Origin: Levilactobacillus tangyuanensis
GTDB taxonomy: Bacteria > Bacillota > Bacilli > Lactobacillales > Lactobacillaceae
DNA length: 64,000 nucleotides
Direction of reading: 5' to 3'
Assembly: GCF_003946545.1 (NCBI RefSeq)
Contig: NZ_RHOA01000004.1
Span: 1 to 64,000, forward strand
This document shows, in pieces, positions 56,777-64,000 of this stretch (position 1 is the first letter of the stretch; every line of letters starts with the position of its first letter). The notes under the pieces were generated by a model. The model worked only from the letters and a program-made list of their open reading frames with translations, searched no databases and was not told where the DNA came from. The position numbers and the translations under genes were made by a program.

Positions 56777-58579
56777 ATGAAATGGCAGACAACGATTTTG
56801 GTTGTGGGCTTAAGTCTCGGCGCGATGCAGCCAGTGACTAACGTGATCACCAGTGGGCAGACAGCGATGCCGGTGGCCCAAGCGGCAACCACGGCCGCAA
56901 AGGATGATATTCAGTATCAAGGCGACTATGGTGTTCATTGGTTTTTGACCAATTCGGGTGAATTGCACTTGGAAAGTGGCACACTGGCGGATAGTCCAAT
57001 ACCATCATCGACCAGCAAAAGTGGGGTAAATGAAGGCCAGTTTGCCAAACAGATTGCTTTGGCGCAGAACATTAGCGCGCCCACGGACGCCCAATTAACG
57101 GCTGCCGGCGATCTGGTCAAGAGGGTTGTTTTAGATGGCCCCGTTAAGACCAGTGCCAATGCTGCCAATCTGTTTGGCCAACTAAGCCAGGTCAGTGAAT
57201 ATGACCATTTAGACCTGTTGGACACCTCCGCTGCCACGACGATGCAGGGGATGTTCATGGCGATCAACAGCAAAGGAAACACGAGCTTAACCAGTCTGGA
57301 TGTCAGTCATTTCGACACTTCGCACGTCACCAATATGCGAAACATGTTTTATCAGTTGGTCAACGTCAGTGATCTAGACCTCAGTCATTTTAATATGGAT
57401 CAAGTGACCGACACTGGTTCGATGTTCTTGGGGACCAGGAAGATTGAGACCGTAGATTTATCGAGACAAGCCCTGCCGAGCCTAGTGACGGCTAATTATA
57501 TGTTTTCTGGCAGTAATATCCAGCAAGTTCTGTTGAATGCCTTCAATCCGGCACCAACGTTTACTGGCTCATCGATGTTTTTGGGAAAGAGCACGATTTG
57601 GCGAGTGACCTTTGGGCCTAAAACCCACTTCTCGGGCACGTCTTATCTGAATAATCCCAACACGGTTAACGCTCCGGACTTTTTGAAGTCATGGCAAGCT
57701 GTCGGCAAAGGGACTATTCAGAATCCATTGGGGGACCGTTATGCTTTGGGGAAAGATGTGACAGATCTTTATACGAAAGACAATCCTAACAAGCCGACCA
57801 AGGTTGAAACCTACGTTTGGGAACCAGTTAAGCGGGTCGTGGAACCCACGACGCCTTCCGTTGTAACTCCGACGCCACAGGCTCAACCCGTCACCGTTCA
57901 ATATTTGGACCAACAGGGTCATAAATTGGCGAATGATCAAACGCTGACCGGTAGCCTTGGGGCCAAGTACACGGCGGACCAACTTAAGTTTGATGGATAC
58001 AAGCTAGGGAAGACCGATGGTAGCACGAGTGGCACCTTCAGTACGTCGGCACAGACGGTGACCTTCCGCTATGTTCCCGACCTCAGTACGGGTGGGGATG
58101 CGGCGACGGTCGCGCCAATTTCCAGTGTTGTTTATAGTACCAAGAAGATTGGCCTTTACAGCAGCAAGGATTTCTCGAAGAAAACCTTGAAGCATTGGTA
58201 CGGCAAACAGAAGCGGACGAAACGCCCGATGTTTGTGGTGACCGGGTTTGCGACCGCTAAGAATGGTGCCTTGCGGTATAAGGTTAAGGATGTCAATCAT
58301 GGATCCAAGACCGCGGGTAAGACCGGCTATATCACGACCAAGAAAGCTTATGTGGTCAATGTGTACTATCAGGCCAAGCATAAGAAGATTCAGGTAATCA
58401 ATCCTAAGGGCATTAACAGTTATCAAAATAAATCACTGAAATCGAAGAAAGCTCACACCTATAAAAAAGGCCAGATTTTGAGAGTTAAGAAGATCGTGTC
58501 CTACCATTTAACCACTCGTTATCAATTAACGAACGGCAAGTATGTGACGGCCAACAAGAAATTAGTGATTGCTAAATAG
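56777..58579 (+). CDS. secreted BspA-type / MucBP surface protein, paralogue 2
   Basis: A 600-residue protein with the same plan as paralogue 1: signal peptide about 1-38, BspA-like region (SLDVSHFDTSHVTNMRNMFY), MucBP (about 367-433, QPVTVQYLDQQGHKL) and Lys-rich C-terminal domain (about 445-600). The C-terminal domain is nearly identical in stretches to paralogue 1 (KHWYGKQKRTKRPMFVVTG against KHWYTKQKRTNRPMFVVTG), while the N-terminal half has diverged, pointing to diversifying heads on a conserved anchor. AAGGAGG precedes the ATG. No LPxTG. Confidence 0.82.
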   Translation: MKWQTTILVVGLSLGAMQPVTNVITSGQTAMPVAQAATTAAKDDIQYQGDYGVHWFLTNSGELHLESGTLADSPIPSSTSKSGVNEGQFAKQIALAQNISAPTDAQLTAAGDLVKRVVLDGPVKTSANAANLFGQLSQVSEYDHLDLLDTSAATTMQGMFMAINSKGNTSLTSLDVSHFDTSHVTNMRNMFYQLVNVSDLDLSHFNMDQVTDTGSMFLGTRKIETVDLSRQALPSLVTANYMFSGSNIQQVLLNAFNPAPTFTGSSMFLGKSTIWRVTFGPKTHFSGTSYLNNPNTVNAPDFLKSWQAVGKGTIQNPLGDRYALGKDVTDLYTKDNPNKPTKVETYVWEPVKRVVEPTTPSVVTPTPQAQPVTVQYLDQQGHKLANDQTLTGSLGAKYTADQLKFDGYKLGKTDGSTSGTFSTSAQTVTFRYVPDLSTGGDAATVAPISSVVYSTKKIGLYSSKDFSKKTLKHWYGKQKRTKRPMFVVTGFATAKNGALRYKVKDVNHGSKTAGKTGYITTKKAYVVNVYYQAKHKKIQVINPKGINSYQNKSLKSKKAHTYKKGQILRVKKIVSYHLTTRYQLTNGKYVTANKKLVIAK

Positions 58580-58586
58580 ATCGGCC

Positions 58587-58621
58587 AAGGGGCCCCGGAG
58601 TTAATCCGAGGCCCCTTTTTT
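58587..58621 (+). terminator. terminator of surface paralogue 2
   Basis: AAGGGGCCCCGGA / TCCGAGGCCCCTT, 5-base loop, six T. Confidence 0.9.
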
Positions 58622-58753
58622 GCTGGCTAAACCCCGTTATAAAGGGATTTATAAGCCGTTTTTCTTGGTGCACATTGTTGGGTAGTGATATGGTTATTCA
58701 CGAAAATTGATAGATAAATATGGCCAAGATAATCAGGGAGAGGGGATCCACAC

Positions 58754-60577
58754 GTGAAGTGGCGCAGTCGAGGAGTATTATTGGTTGCCACGTTAAGCTT
58801 AGTGGCTATGGGGGTACTGGAAAAGCCAGTTGTGGCCGCTGGAGATGGTCAATTACGTTCTGAAGTCATTAAACCTACCCAGGGTCGATATGGTAGTGTG
58901 CCGTTTCACTTAACGTCGGCGGGTGTTTTACATTTAGGGGCCGGTACGTTGCCAGAATATAAGGACTTACATCTTCTGTCTGGTTTTTCTGGTCAACTGC
59001 TGGCGGCGGTTACCAAGGCCTATTTGCATCAGAACAATATCATGGGTGACGATATGGATAAAATATCTTCACGGATTACCAAAGTTGTTTTTGATGGACC
59101 GGTGGTGGCACCGGTGAACGCTAAAGAATTATTTGAAAATTTGAAGTCAGTGACCACGTATGAACATTTTGACCGATTGGATACCCACCAGACTGTAAAT
59201 ATGGCTCACATGTTGGCGGACAATTACCTTTTAACGAGTCTGGATCTTAGCCATTTTGATACGAGTCAGGTCACAACGACTAATAATCTGTTCATGTTCG
59301 CATCAAGTATGCCCAACATTGATGTCACTAATTTAGATTTGGACAAGGACACAGACATTCATGACATGTTTTGGGGAATGACAGCGCTACATGAATTGGA
59401 CTTGAGTCATCAGACCTTTCGCAACGTCAAGAATGCAAGTCTTATGATTTCTCACACTAGCATTCAGCGCGTTAATCTAGCTCACGCCGCACCTAAGGTG
59501 GTGAATGGGCTCAAACAGATCTTTGTTGCGGCGGATACTTTGGCAGAAGTTACCCTGGGTCCCCAGGCTCAGACAGGTCAAGAACTGGCCATTTCACCGG
59601 CCCCCAGGAACGACCAATTCACCGGGAATTGGCAGGCGGTTGGCACCGGTACGGTGAAGAATCCTTTGGGTAAGAAATACTCGGATAACCGACTAATCGG
59701 TAATGATCCGACTGCCGGGAGACAAGTTGAAACCTATGTCTGGGAACCCGTTAACCGGGAGATATCGGTTACCCCACCGGCAATCGTGCCGCCGACCGTT
59801 GTGCCACCAACCGTTGTACCGCCAACGGTAGAACCACCAAAACCGGGGCCGGAACCCATTGTGCCGCCGCAGCCGGGGCCGACGAGCCAACCAGTCACGC
59901 TCCAGTATTTGGATGAAGCGGACCAGCCCTTGGCTAATGAGCGTCAAATGCGTGGGAAAATAGGCGAGACTTACCGAGCAATCCCACTAGAATTTACGGG
60001 CTATCGCTTAAGACGAGTGACCGGCCGGACGGTTGGAACGTTCGGGGTGGCGCCACAGATGGTGACCTTCCGCTATGCTCAGGATACGCATGCGGGTGGC
60101 TCCGGGAATACGATTGCCCCATTAAAGAGTGTCGTCTATGCCAAGCGGCGAGTGGGCTTGTATGCGACGCCGAACTTCAATCGACACCAAGTGAAACACT
60201 GGTATGGTCGCCAGGCACGAACCCGACGTCCCATGTTTGTGGTGACAGGATTGGCCCGCTCTAGGTCAGGCCTTCTGCGTTACCGGGTCCGCGATGTGAA
60301 TCATCACTCGAAAACCGCGGGGATGACCGGCTATCTAACGGCCCGCCCGGCCTGGGTGACGAGTGTTTATTATCAGCACAAGTTGGCCAAGGTTCGGGTC
60401 CTGAATCCGCAAGGGGTTAACGTTTATCATAACCGCTCACTGCGGGGAAAGACGACCCATATTCGCCAGGGACACTATCTTAGAATTAGAAAAATTGTGG
60501 CGTATCATCGCGCTAGGCGGTTCGAAATACAGCGGGGCGGGTATGTTACGGCGAATAAGAAACTGGTCATTTGGTGA
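58754..60577 (+). CDS. secreted BspA-type / MucBP surface protein, paralogue 3
   Basis: A 607-residue protein, the most diverged of the three. Signal peptide about 1-30, BspA-like region with SLDLSHFDTSQVTTTNNLF, a Pro-rich linker of PPTVVPP/PPTVEPP repeats (about 340-375) absent from the other two, MucBP (about 377-445) and a C-terminal domain in which many lysines are arginines (KHWYGRQARTRRP). Start GTG 58754 with GGGAGAGGGG. The common upstream motif of the other two is not clearly present. It ends NKKLVIW. Function unknown; likely cell-surface binding. Confidence 0.8.
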   Translation: MKWRSRGVLLVATLSLVAMGVLEKPVVAAGDGQLRSEVIKPTQGRYGSVPFHLTSAGVLHLGAGTLPEYKDLHLLSGFSGQLLAAVTKAYLHQNNIMGDDMDKISSRITKVVFDGPVVAPVNAKELFENLKSVTTYEHFDRLDTHQTVNMAHMLADNYLLTSLDLSHFDTSQVTTTNNLFMFASSMPNIDVTNLDLDKDTDIHDMFWGMTALHELDLSHQTFRNVKNASLMISHTSIQRVNLAHAAPKVVNGLKQIFVAADTLAEVTLGPQAQTGQELAISPAPRNDQFTGNWQAVGTGTVKNPLGKKYSDNRLIGNDPTAGRQVETYVWEPVNREISVTPPAIVPPTVVPPTVVPPTVEPPKPGPEPIVPPQPGPTSQPVTLQYLDEADQPLANERQMRGKIGETYRAIPLEFTGYRLRRVTGRTVGTFGVAPQMVTFRYAQDTHAGGSGNTIAPLKSVVYAKRRVGLYATPNFNRHQVKHWYGRQARTRRPMFVVTGLARSRSGLLRYRVRDVNHHSKTAGMTGYLTARPAWVTSVYYQHKLAKVRVLNPQGVNVYHNRSLRGKTTHIRQGHYLRIRKIVAYHRARRFEIQRGGYVTANKKLVIW

Positions 60578-60593
60578 AACAGCGGCCAGTAAA

Positions 60594-60626
60594 AAACGCG
60601 CTAACGGTTAACGTTAACGCGTTTCT
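60594..60626. terminator. bidirectional terminator after paralogue 3
   Basis: AAACGCGCTAACG pairs with CGTTAACGCGTTT (one mismatch), 5-base loop. It overlaps the 3' end of the convergent LURP-one-like gene. Confidence 0.8.
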
Positions 60627-61180
60627 TCATGATTAATGGTTGGCGTAAGACCGCTAGAGGGGAGGCGTTGTGGTGTCCAACCGTGTTTAGTGAGTACGTT
60701 AGGAAGCCTCTGTTGATGTTTGGCCCATCGGTCTAGAATCGCCGCCAGACAAATGACCAAGCCTTCATGGTCGGGATGGTCGATACATAGTTGCACGGTG
60801 CCACCGGCGGTATGCTCGACATTCTCAATGGTGCCAATGAGTTCGCGGCCGTGATAAATTTTAAAGCGGCCGCTGTTGAGGTTACCCATGATCACCCAGT
60901 TAAGCCCACGAATGAACAAGACCTCACGAATGACGCCAAAGGTCTTGCTGACCTGACCAACGACCTGACGATGATACAACAAGCGAAACTTGGGCAAAAG
61001 GCCTAACGAGTCTTGCTTGACTTCAGCCTCTAAGGCACCAGCAATTGTATAGACAGACAGGACATCAGCGCGCATTCCCCATTTACCAACCAGCAGGTAG
61101 CATGATTGGTTCTGGTCGTCACGAATAACCGTGGTCGCCCGAGCTGATAGGGCTGCCTGATTCAGAAACAACGTCCGCAA
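60614..61180 (-). CDS. LURP-one-related (YxjI-like) protein
   Basis: A 188-residue protein whose N-terminal ~150 residues follow the tubby-like LURP-one/YxjI fold (YLLVGKWGMRADVLSVYTIAG, QDSLGLLPKFRLLYHRQVVG, GRFKIYHGRELIGTIEN). Members are soluble beta-barrels of unknown bacterial function, possibly phospholipid-binding. The C-terminal ~35 residues (HGWTPQRLPSSG) are not part of the domain. GGAGGTG precedes the ATG. Convergent with the surface gene. Confidence 0.72.
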   Translation of the reverse strand: MRTLFLNQAALSARATTVIRDDQNQSCYLLVGKWGMRADVLSVYTIAGALEAEVKQDSLGLLPKFRLLYHRQVVGQVSKTFGVIREVLFIRGLNWVIMGNLNSGRFKIYHGRELIGTIENVEHTAGGTVQLCIDHPDHEGLVICLAAILDRWAKHQQRLPNVLTKHGWTPQRLPSSGLTPTINHEETR

Positions 61181-61301
61181 TGGGGCACCTCCTTTATCGT
61201 ATCAGTCTTAGATAAGCTCATTTTACCATGTTTCCCTTGCATCCGGTCGATAATATCTTTTGACTTGGGGTTATGCTAGAATAAAGACTGAGGTGTTGGG
61301 A

Positions 61302-62021
61302 ATGAAACCGTTTATTCATAATGATTGGTGGCCGGTTCTTGAACCGGAATTTGAGCAAACTTACTATCAACAATTGCGTGAATTTTTAGTCGAAGAGTAT
61401 CAAAGCCATGAAATTTATCCAGACATGTATCACATTTTCACGGCGTTTGACTGGACCCCGTTTAGTCAGGTCAAGGTGGTCATCTTGGGGCAAGATCCGT
61501 ATCACAATCCGGGTCAAGCCCATGGCTGTAGCTTCTCGGTTTTACCGGGAACCAAGATCCCGCCATCGTTAGTCAACATTTATAAAGAGTTGAATAGCGA
61601 CTTAGGCATCAAGCCGGTTGACCATGGTTATCTAGAAAAGTGGGCCAAGCAGGGGGTTCTCTTATTGAATTCCGTCTTGACGGTTCGCTACGGGGAAGCC
61701 TTTTCCCACAAGGGCCACGGTTGGGAACGACTGACGGATGCCGCGATTGCTAAGCTCTCGGAGCGACCTGAACCAGTGGTCTTCATCCTATGGGGGAATG
61801 CGGCTAGGTCGAAGATTAAGCTGATTGATACCAAGACCAACATTGTCTTGCAATCGGCCCATCCGAGTCCGCTTTCTGCCAACCGAGGCTTCTTTGGGTC
61901 TAAACCATTTTCCAAAACCAACATCGCCTTAAAATCGTTAGGAGAGACCCCGATCGACTGGCAATTGCCAGAGCATGTTTCAATCGATGAGGGCTCGGCT
62001 AAACAGTCTCACGACGCATAG
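61302..62021 (+). CDS. ung: uracil-DNA glycosylase
   Basis: A 239-residue family-1 UDG that removes uracil from DNA. The water-activating motif [13 protein letters not shown] and the intercalation loop [13 protein letters not shown] are intact. Start ATG 61302 with TGAGGTG; upstream codons in frame are not family-like. ung-pta-tsaE is a conserved lactobacillar order. The C-terminal ~15 residues are variable. Confidence 0.96.
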   Translation: MKPFIHNDWWPVLEPEFEQTYYQQLREFLVEEYQSHEIYPDMYHIFTAFDWTPFSQVKVVILGQDPYHNPGQAHGCSFSVLPGTKIPPSLVNIYKELNSDLGIKPVDHGYLEKWAKQGVLLLNSVLTVRYGEAFSHKGHGWERLTDAAIAKLSERPEPVVFILWGNAARSKIKLIDTKTNIVLQSAHPSPLSANRGFFGSKPFSKTNIALKSLGETPIDWQLPEHVSIDEGSAKQSHDA

Positions 62022-62068
62022 CTAGAGAGAATTGAGTCGTCGAATAATTCTATTGGAGGTCATCAGAT

Positions 62069-63046
62069 ATGGAACTTTTTGATAGTCTTAAACAAAAGAT
62101 TGACGGGAAGGGCAAGTCAATTGTCTTTCCTGAAGGGGAGGATGCCCGGGTCTTAGGCGCAGCCAGCCGGCTCGCTGCCGAAGGGCTCATCAAGCCAATC
62201 GTGCTGGGGGACATGACCGCGATTCAAGCGACCGCCTCGGCCAACGATATTGACTTGAGCAAATTAAATCTTTTGGACCCAACGATGATTCCTTCAGATG
62301 TTCACCAAGACATGTTGGATGCCTTAGTGGAACGACGCAAGGGAAAGAACACCCCTGAACAAGCGGCCGAAATGCTGAAGGATCCGAATTACTTAGGAAC
62401 GATGATGGTCTACATGGACCAAGCCGATGGCATGGTCTCCGGTGCCGTACACGCAACCGGAGATACCGTTCGGCCAGCCCTACAAATTATTAAGACCAAG
62501 TCCGGTGTTAAGCGGATTAGTGGGGCCTTCATCATGCAAAAGGGTGATGAACGTTACGTCTTCGCTGATTGTGCCATCAATATCGAACTGGATGCTGCCG
62601 GAATGGCCGAAGTGGCCACTGAAAGTGCCGCGACTGCCAAGATCTTTGACATCGATCCTAAGGTTGCCATGCTGAGCTTCTCCACCAAGGGCTCTGCTAA
62701 GGGTGAAATGGTCGACAAGGTTCGCGAAGCCACGGCCCTGGCTAAGGAAGCCGATCCAGACTTACCAGTCGATGGGGAATTACAATTTGATGCAGCCTTT
62801 GTTGCCAGTGTTGCCGCCCAAAAGGCCCCAGACTCCAAGGTTGCCGGTCATGCCAATGTCTTCGTCTTTCCAGAATTACAATCCGGGAACATTGGTTACA
62901 AGATTGCGCAACGTTTCGGGGGCTTTGAGGCCATTGGACCAATTTTACAAGGCCTGAACAAACCCGTATCTGACCTGTCACGTGGTTGCAACGAGGAAGA
63001 TGTTTACAAGGTTGCCATCATTACGGCGGCCCAATCATTGGCCTAA
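62069..63046 (+). CDS. pta: phosphate acetyltransferase
   Basis: A 325-residue short-form Pta (EutD-like length) interconverting acetyl-CoA and acetyl phosphate. IVFPEGEDARVLGAASRLAAEG at the N-terminus, DGMVSGAVHATGDTVRPALQ, and the C-terminal signature ISDLSRGC-type (VSDLSRGCNEEDVYKVA). GGAGG lies 11 bases before the ATG. In heterofermenters it links phosphoketolase-derived acetyl phosphate with ethanol formation. Confidence 0.96.
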   Translation: MELFDSLKQKIDGKGKSIVFPEGEDARVLGAASRLAAEGLIKPIVLGDMTAIQATASANDIDLSKLNLLDPTMIPSDVHQDMLDALVERRKGKNTPEQAAEMLKDPNYLGTMMVYMDQADGMVSGAVHATGDTVRPALQIIKTKSGVKRISGAFIMQKGDERYVFADCAINIELDAAGMAEVATESAATAKIFDIDPKVAMLSFSTKGSAKGEMVDKVREATALAKEADPDLPVDGELQFDAAFVASVAAQKAPDSKVAGHANVFVFPELQSGNIGYKIAQRFGGFEAIGPILQGLNKPVSDLSRGCNEEDVYKVAIITAAQSLA

Positions 63047-63068
63047 TTTAAGTGAACGAATCCACAGG

Positions 63069-63108
63069 ATACCCGGATTGCTATTTATTAGCGGTGCGGG
63101 TATTATTT
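63069..63108 (+). terminator. possible pta terminator
   Basis: ATACCCG / CGGGTAT with inner GCTA/TAGC, followed by the weak T-rich TATTTAT. Modest support. Confidence 0.4.
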
Positions 63109-63145
63109 ATGAAGCAAATAAAAACGATTAAAGAAGGTTAACTAA

Positions 63146-63613
63146 ATGTATACAGTCACAGTGACAAGTCCAGAACAGACCATGGCCCTGGGTCACCAGT
63201 TAGCCGATGGCCTGCGAGCCCAGGATGTCATTTTGCTCGACGGCGACCTTGGTGCCGGTAAGACCACGTTTACCAAAGGGTTAGCGGCGGGACTCGGCAT
63301 TACCCGTAACGTCAAGAGTCCAACCTTTACCATCATTCGCGAGTATCAAGGCGGTCGGCTGCCCCTCTATCACATGGATGTCTATCGCTTGGAAGACGGC
63401 AGTGGGGATGAACTGGGATTAGATGAATATTTCAATGGCGACGGCGTCAACGTGATCGAATGGTCCAAGTTTATTGCGGATGAATTACCGGAAGACTATC
63501 TGCGCATCGTCTTCAAGCGTGATGACGATGCGGGCGAGACGCAACGCACATTAAGTTTCGAACCGGTTGGTGACCACTTTACAGAGCTGGTTCGGCACCT
63601 GGAGGAAAACTAG
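63146..63613 (+). CDS. tsaE: tRNA threonylcarbamoyladenosine synthesis ATPase TsaE
   Basis: A 155-residue P-loop protein needed with TsaB and TsaD for the t6A37 modification. Walker A DGDLGAGKTTFTKG, switch region SPTFTIIREYQG, HMDVYRLEDG and NVIEWSKFIADELPED are family hallmarks. AGAAGG precedes the ATG. The following GNAT gene starts 2 bases after the stop. Confidence 0.95.
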   Translation: MYTVTVTSPEQTMALGHQLADGLRAQDVILLDGDLGAGKTTFTKGLAAGLGITRNVKSPTFTIIREYQGGRLPLYHMDVYRLEDGSGDELGLDEYFNGDGVNVIEWSKFIADELPEDYLRIVFKRDDDAGETQRTLSFEPVGDHFTELVRHLEEN

Positions 63614-63615
63614 CC

Positions 63616-64000
63616 ATGAGTGAAGAAGTTGCGATTCGTTTACCAGAAGCGACTGAGGCCACGGCCCTGTTAGACCTACTCGAACAGCTTCAGCGCGAAA
63701 GTGACACCTTTGTCTTGGCCGATGCGGCGGACCGAATGACGGTTGCCCAGGAGGCCGACCAGCTACGACAGATTCAACATAGCTCCCGGCATCTGCTGCT
63801 AGTCGCTAGCCTGGGAACCGAATTAATCGGGGTCTGCTCAATCTCGCCAACCACGCAGGGACATGTCGGTGAGTTGGGCGTTGCCGTGGCCCAGGCCTAT
63901 TGGCATCAGGGCATTGGCACGGCGCTGGTCGACGAGGCGCTTTATTGGGCGGAAACGGCCAGTACGTTGGACGCGGTTGGTTTGACCGTCCAAACGCGAA
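63616..64000 (+). CDS. GNAT acetyltransferase (truncated by window end)
   Basis: The first 128 residues are visible and the frame stays open to the edge. Acetyl-CoA motif A is LGVAVAQAYWHQGIGTALV, with the Q-x-x-G-x-G loop as WHQGIGTA. The gene starts 2 bases after tsaE with GGAGGAAAAC upstream. Substrate is unknown; the neighbour resembles RimI-type genes only in being a GNAT next to tsaE. Confidence 0.85.
   Translation, partial: MSEEVAIRLPEATEATALLDLLEQLQRESDTFVLADAADRMTVAQEADQLRQIQHSSRHLLLVASLGTELIGVCSISPTTQGHVGELGVAVAQAYWHQGIGTALVDEALYWAETASTLDAVGLTVQTR

Overview
The window is about 64 kb of low-GC-type Gram-positive (Firmicutes) chromosome with roughly balanced base composition. Gene content and order (tagO-comFA-comFC-hpf-secA-prfB, phoPR-pst, hprK-lgt-gpsA-galU-trxB, uvrBA, rapZ-yvcK-whiA, clpP, cggR-gap-pgk-tpiA-eno, secG-rnr-smpB, ung-pta-tsaE) are those of a lactobacillus. 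The sortase motif LPQTNE and the BspA/MucBP-type surface proteins suggest the Levilactobacillus/Lactiplantibacillus branch of Lactobacillaceae; that placement is inference. No prophage, insertion sequence, CRISPR array or replication origin was seen.

Layout. 1-6.6 kb: end of an unidentified gene, a CatB-type acetyltransferase, a KimA-type potassium importer, lrgAB, the teichoic-acid initiator tagO and a YigZ protein. 6.7-13.2 kb: late competence genes comFA/comFC, hibernation factor hpf, secA and prfB with its programmed +1 frameshift. 13.3-21.8 kb: a PDZ membrane protein, a PhoP/PhoR two-component pair and the complete pstS-C-A-B-B-phoU phosphate importer, headed by a four-repeat Pho box. 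21.9-27.4 kb: two small envelope proteins, then hprK, lgt, gpsA, galU and trxB. 27.5-34.4 kb: HD and GNAT proteins, uvrBA under a LexA-like box, and an HdeD-like protein. 34.6-38.6 kb: rapZ-yvcK-whiA, a small unknown membrane protein, and clpP with a CtsR operator. 38.8-41.1 kb: a LytTR regulator with a LiaF-like protein, and two identical tRNA-Arg(CCG) genes flanking an ECF-transporter S component. 41.1-47.1 kb: cggR and lower glycolysis with a CggR-type operator. 47.1-54.3 kb: a small membrane protein, an LPQTN-anchored surface protein, a ClC antiporter, and secG-esterase-rnr-smpB. 54.4-60.6 kb: three tandem paralogous secreted BspA/MucBP proteins. 60.6-64 kb: a LURP-one-like protein, ung, pta, tsaE and a truncated GNAT gene.

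Most of the window is conserved housekeeping. The accessory parts are the surface-protein loci at 47.5 and 54.7-60.6 kb and perhaps the ECF gene between the tRNAs. The most interesting non-coding signals are a structured leader before kimA, a perfect palindrome in the lrgA-tagO intergenic region, hairpins in the hpf leader, a tRNA promoter inside the loop of a terminator-like hairpin, and a shared motif upstream of two of the tandem surface genes. I did not find a convincing wholly new multi-gene system; the best candidate for undescribed biology is the tandem surface-protein trio with its shared upstream element.
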